Below, piece after piece: positions 63,005 to 64,000 of a stretch of DNA of 64,000 nucleotides. This DNA is from Acridotheres tristis. Taxonomy: Eukaryota > Chordata > Aves > Passeriformes > Sturnidae. The notes under the pieces are model-generated. The model was not told where the DNA came from. It made no database searches and saw only the letters and a list, made by a program, of their open reading frames with translations. The translations under genes were made by a program, and so were the position numbers. Numbering within the stretch: the first letter of the stretch is position 1; every line of letters starts with the position of its first letter. Location: positions 2,356,001 to 2,420,000 of the forward strand of contig CM072886.1 of NCBI GenBank assembly GCA_037013685.1, given 5' to 3'.

Positions 63005-63739
63005 GCAAGAGTTTTTTTCCTATTCTTTTTAACCCTATTTTTTTTTTCTTATTTTAAACGAATTCTTGTAGTTGAGGATTCCTTCATATTTTCCTGATTT
63101 ACAGTGCTCTTATGTCAGTCAGCATTCAGTAATTATCCAGTTACACATCTTGGATTGGGGTCAATATTGACACTCATGTTTTGTGCTGTGCTCTACTGAA
63201 TTGTTAAATCCCTCTGGTGATGTAAATATGATGGACAGGTGCACCATGCTGCTGAATTTATCAAGGAATATGTCATAGAATCACTGATTTATAAAACTGC
63301 ACATTAATTAATATTAGAAAGAACATCCTGAGGTCATCCAGTCCAATCCTCCAGTCAGAGCAGGACCAAGATCAAAACTTGTATGGAGCTTCCAGTCTGG
63401 AAAAGGCACCTCAGGGCTTTGCCCAAAATCCCCAAATATGTTGTAAATGTATAATTTGATTTCCTCCGTGGAAGGAATGAATTTTCAGAGTTGATTTCCC
63501 ATATGAAATGCACAAGTCCCACTGCATCCTGAAATGACTGGGAACATGTCCCTCATTTTTTAGAGGACAGATATATAGAATATTGTCATAGCTAATCTCA
63601 CTGAACATGACTAAACCTCTAAGTCCCTAACTTAGGAATCAAAGGGGTAATAAAAAATTGTTGCTACTCATCATAACTTAAAGAACAGCAGCAGCAGCAG
63701 CACCCCTAATTAATTTTCTGCTGTGTTTTCCTGTTGAAG
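63005..63739 (+). other. Intron 3 of the receptor gene (GC-AG type)
   Basis: About 735 bases beginning GCAAGA and ending 'ttttcctgttgaag'. It contains a T-rich run just after the donor and an antisense CR1 fragment at 63271-63390. Confidence 0.7.
63271..63390 (-). repeat. CR1 LINE tail in intron 3
   Basis: Antisense tail: 'tcatagaatcactgattt', 'gaggtcatccagtccaatcc', 'agtcagagcaggaccaagatc'. It is a diverged member of the subfamily whose tail reads 'atcatctagtccaacc'. Confidence 0.7.
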
Positions 63740-63849
63740 GTTTCCTTCAGAGGAACTGCACACAGGAGGAATATTGGTCAGAGCCATTCCCACCATACAC
63801 CATTGCCTGTGGCTTTGATGAAGGCTCCAGCAAAGGACCTGAGGACCAG
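63740..63849 (+). CDS. GHRHR: Class B GPCR exon 4: end of the hormone-binding domain
   Basis: A 110-base exon (phase 1 in, phase 0 out). It encodes the rest of Gly81 and residues 82-117: FLQRNC (Cys87, sequon Asn86-Cys-Thr), then WSEPFPPY, then IACGFDE (Cys104) and a Glu/Lys/Ser-rich linker towards the first membrane helix. WSEPFPPY followed by xxAC is very close to the GHRH receptor. I chose the acceptor at GAAG|GT, not the nearer TTCAG ten bases downstream, because only the former agrees with the phase of exon 3 and restores the family spacing from Gly to the RNC cysteine. The donor is CAG|GTGGGG. The CTQ-to-W spacing is one residue longer than in other GHRH/VPAC members. Transmembrane exons lie beyond the window, so the gene is partial here. 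Confidence 0.88.
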
Positions 63850-64000
63850 GTGGGGTTTGGTTTCTGAACATCCCCAGAGCATCCCCTCCTGAGGATGCTC
63901 CACACATCTGAATCCTGTCAGGACCCAGTAATTACCCGTTTTCAGTGCTGAACTCAAAACTTTTATGTATATTTAGAACTTAATTAACGAATTAGCACAT
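63850..64000 (+). other. Start of intron 4, cut by the window edge
   Basis: Begins GTGGGG and has no coding continuation within 150 bases. The next exon, expected to lead into transmembrane helix 1, is not in the window. Confidence 0.75.

Noticed and set aside
63741..63751. Exon-4 acceptor at TTCAG|AGG
   Set aside because: It would need a phase-0 donor in exon 3, but the only sensible donor there is phase 1. The acceptor ten bases upstream restores both frame and the family spacing.

Overview
This window looks like vertebrate nuclear DNA, most likely a bird and probably a songbird. It is AT-rich and gene-poor, and about twenty truncated copies of one repeat can be read by eye. These copies have the hallmarks of avian CR1 LINE 3' ends: an 'atcatagaat' tail, 'ggtttgggttggaa', 'ccctgccatgggcaggga' and 'tggccttggacacttccaggga' blocks, on both strands. 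No bacterial-style operons, rRNA, tRNA or CRISPR arrays are visible. Most open reading frames over 60 codons are chance frames in repeats or low-complexity DNA.

One gene can be supported: the 5' part of a class B (secretin-family) G-protein-coupled receptor on the + strand, starting near 50.4 kb and running off the right edge. Four coding exons fit together with consistent splice phases: 50463-50495 (start codon and signal peptide), 59559-59658, 62897-63004 and 63740-63849. Together they encode 117 residues covering nearly all of the extracellular hormone-binding domain, with seven cysteines, the WD...CW core and two N-glycosylation sequons. The WDG, CPxFF and WSEPFPPY segments resemble the GHRH receptor more than VPAC, PAC1 or secretin receptors. 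The call is therefore GHRHR or its second non-mammalian paralogue (GHRHR2, the GHRH-like-peptide/PHI receptor). The transmembrane exons lie beyond the window. A CpG-rich island (about 50.12-50.60 kb) surrounds exon 1 and is the likely promoter.

Layout: 1-50.1 kb is intergenic DNA with CR1 fragments and several large simple-repeat arrays. These are a TTTC tract at 26.36 kb, an AAGGG-to-AAAGG tract at 32.5 kb, its inverted counterpart TTTCC at 35.3 kb, TAA at 19.0 kb, CAA at 42.5 kb, and strand-asymmetric G/T-only or A/C-only tracts at 18.35 and 42.4 kb. A 639-bp solo LTR with a perfect 5-bp target duplication sits inside a CR1 copy at 44763-45401. From 50.5 kb to the end is the receptor gene with introns of about 9.1, 3.2 and 0.7 kb.

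Points most worth a second look are the receptor's non-canonical GC splice donor after exon 3, a 26-T homopolymer as the exon-3 polypyrimidine tract, a very short signal peptide, the nested solo LTR, and the inverted pair of pentanucleotide arrays. I found no new multi-gene system.
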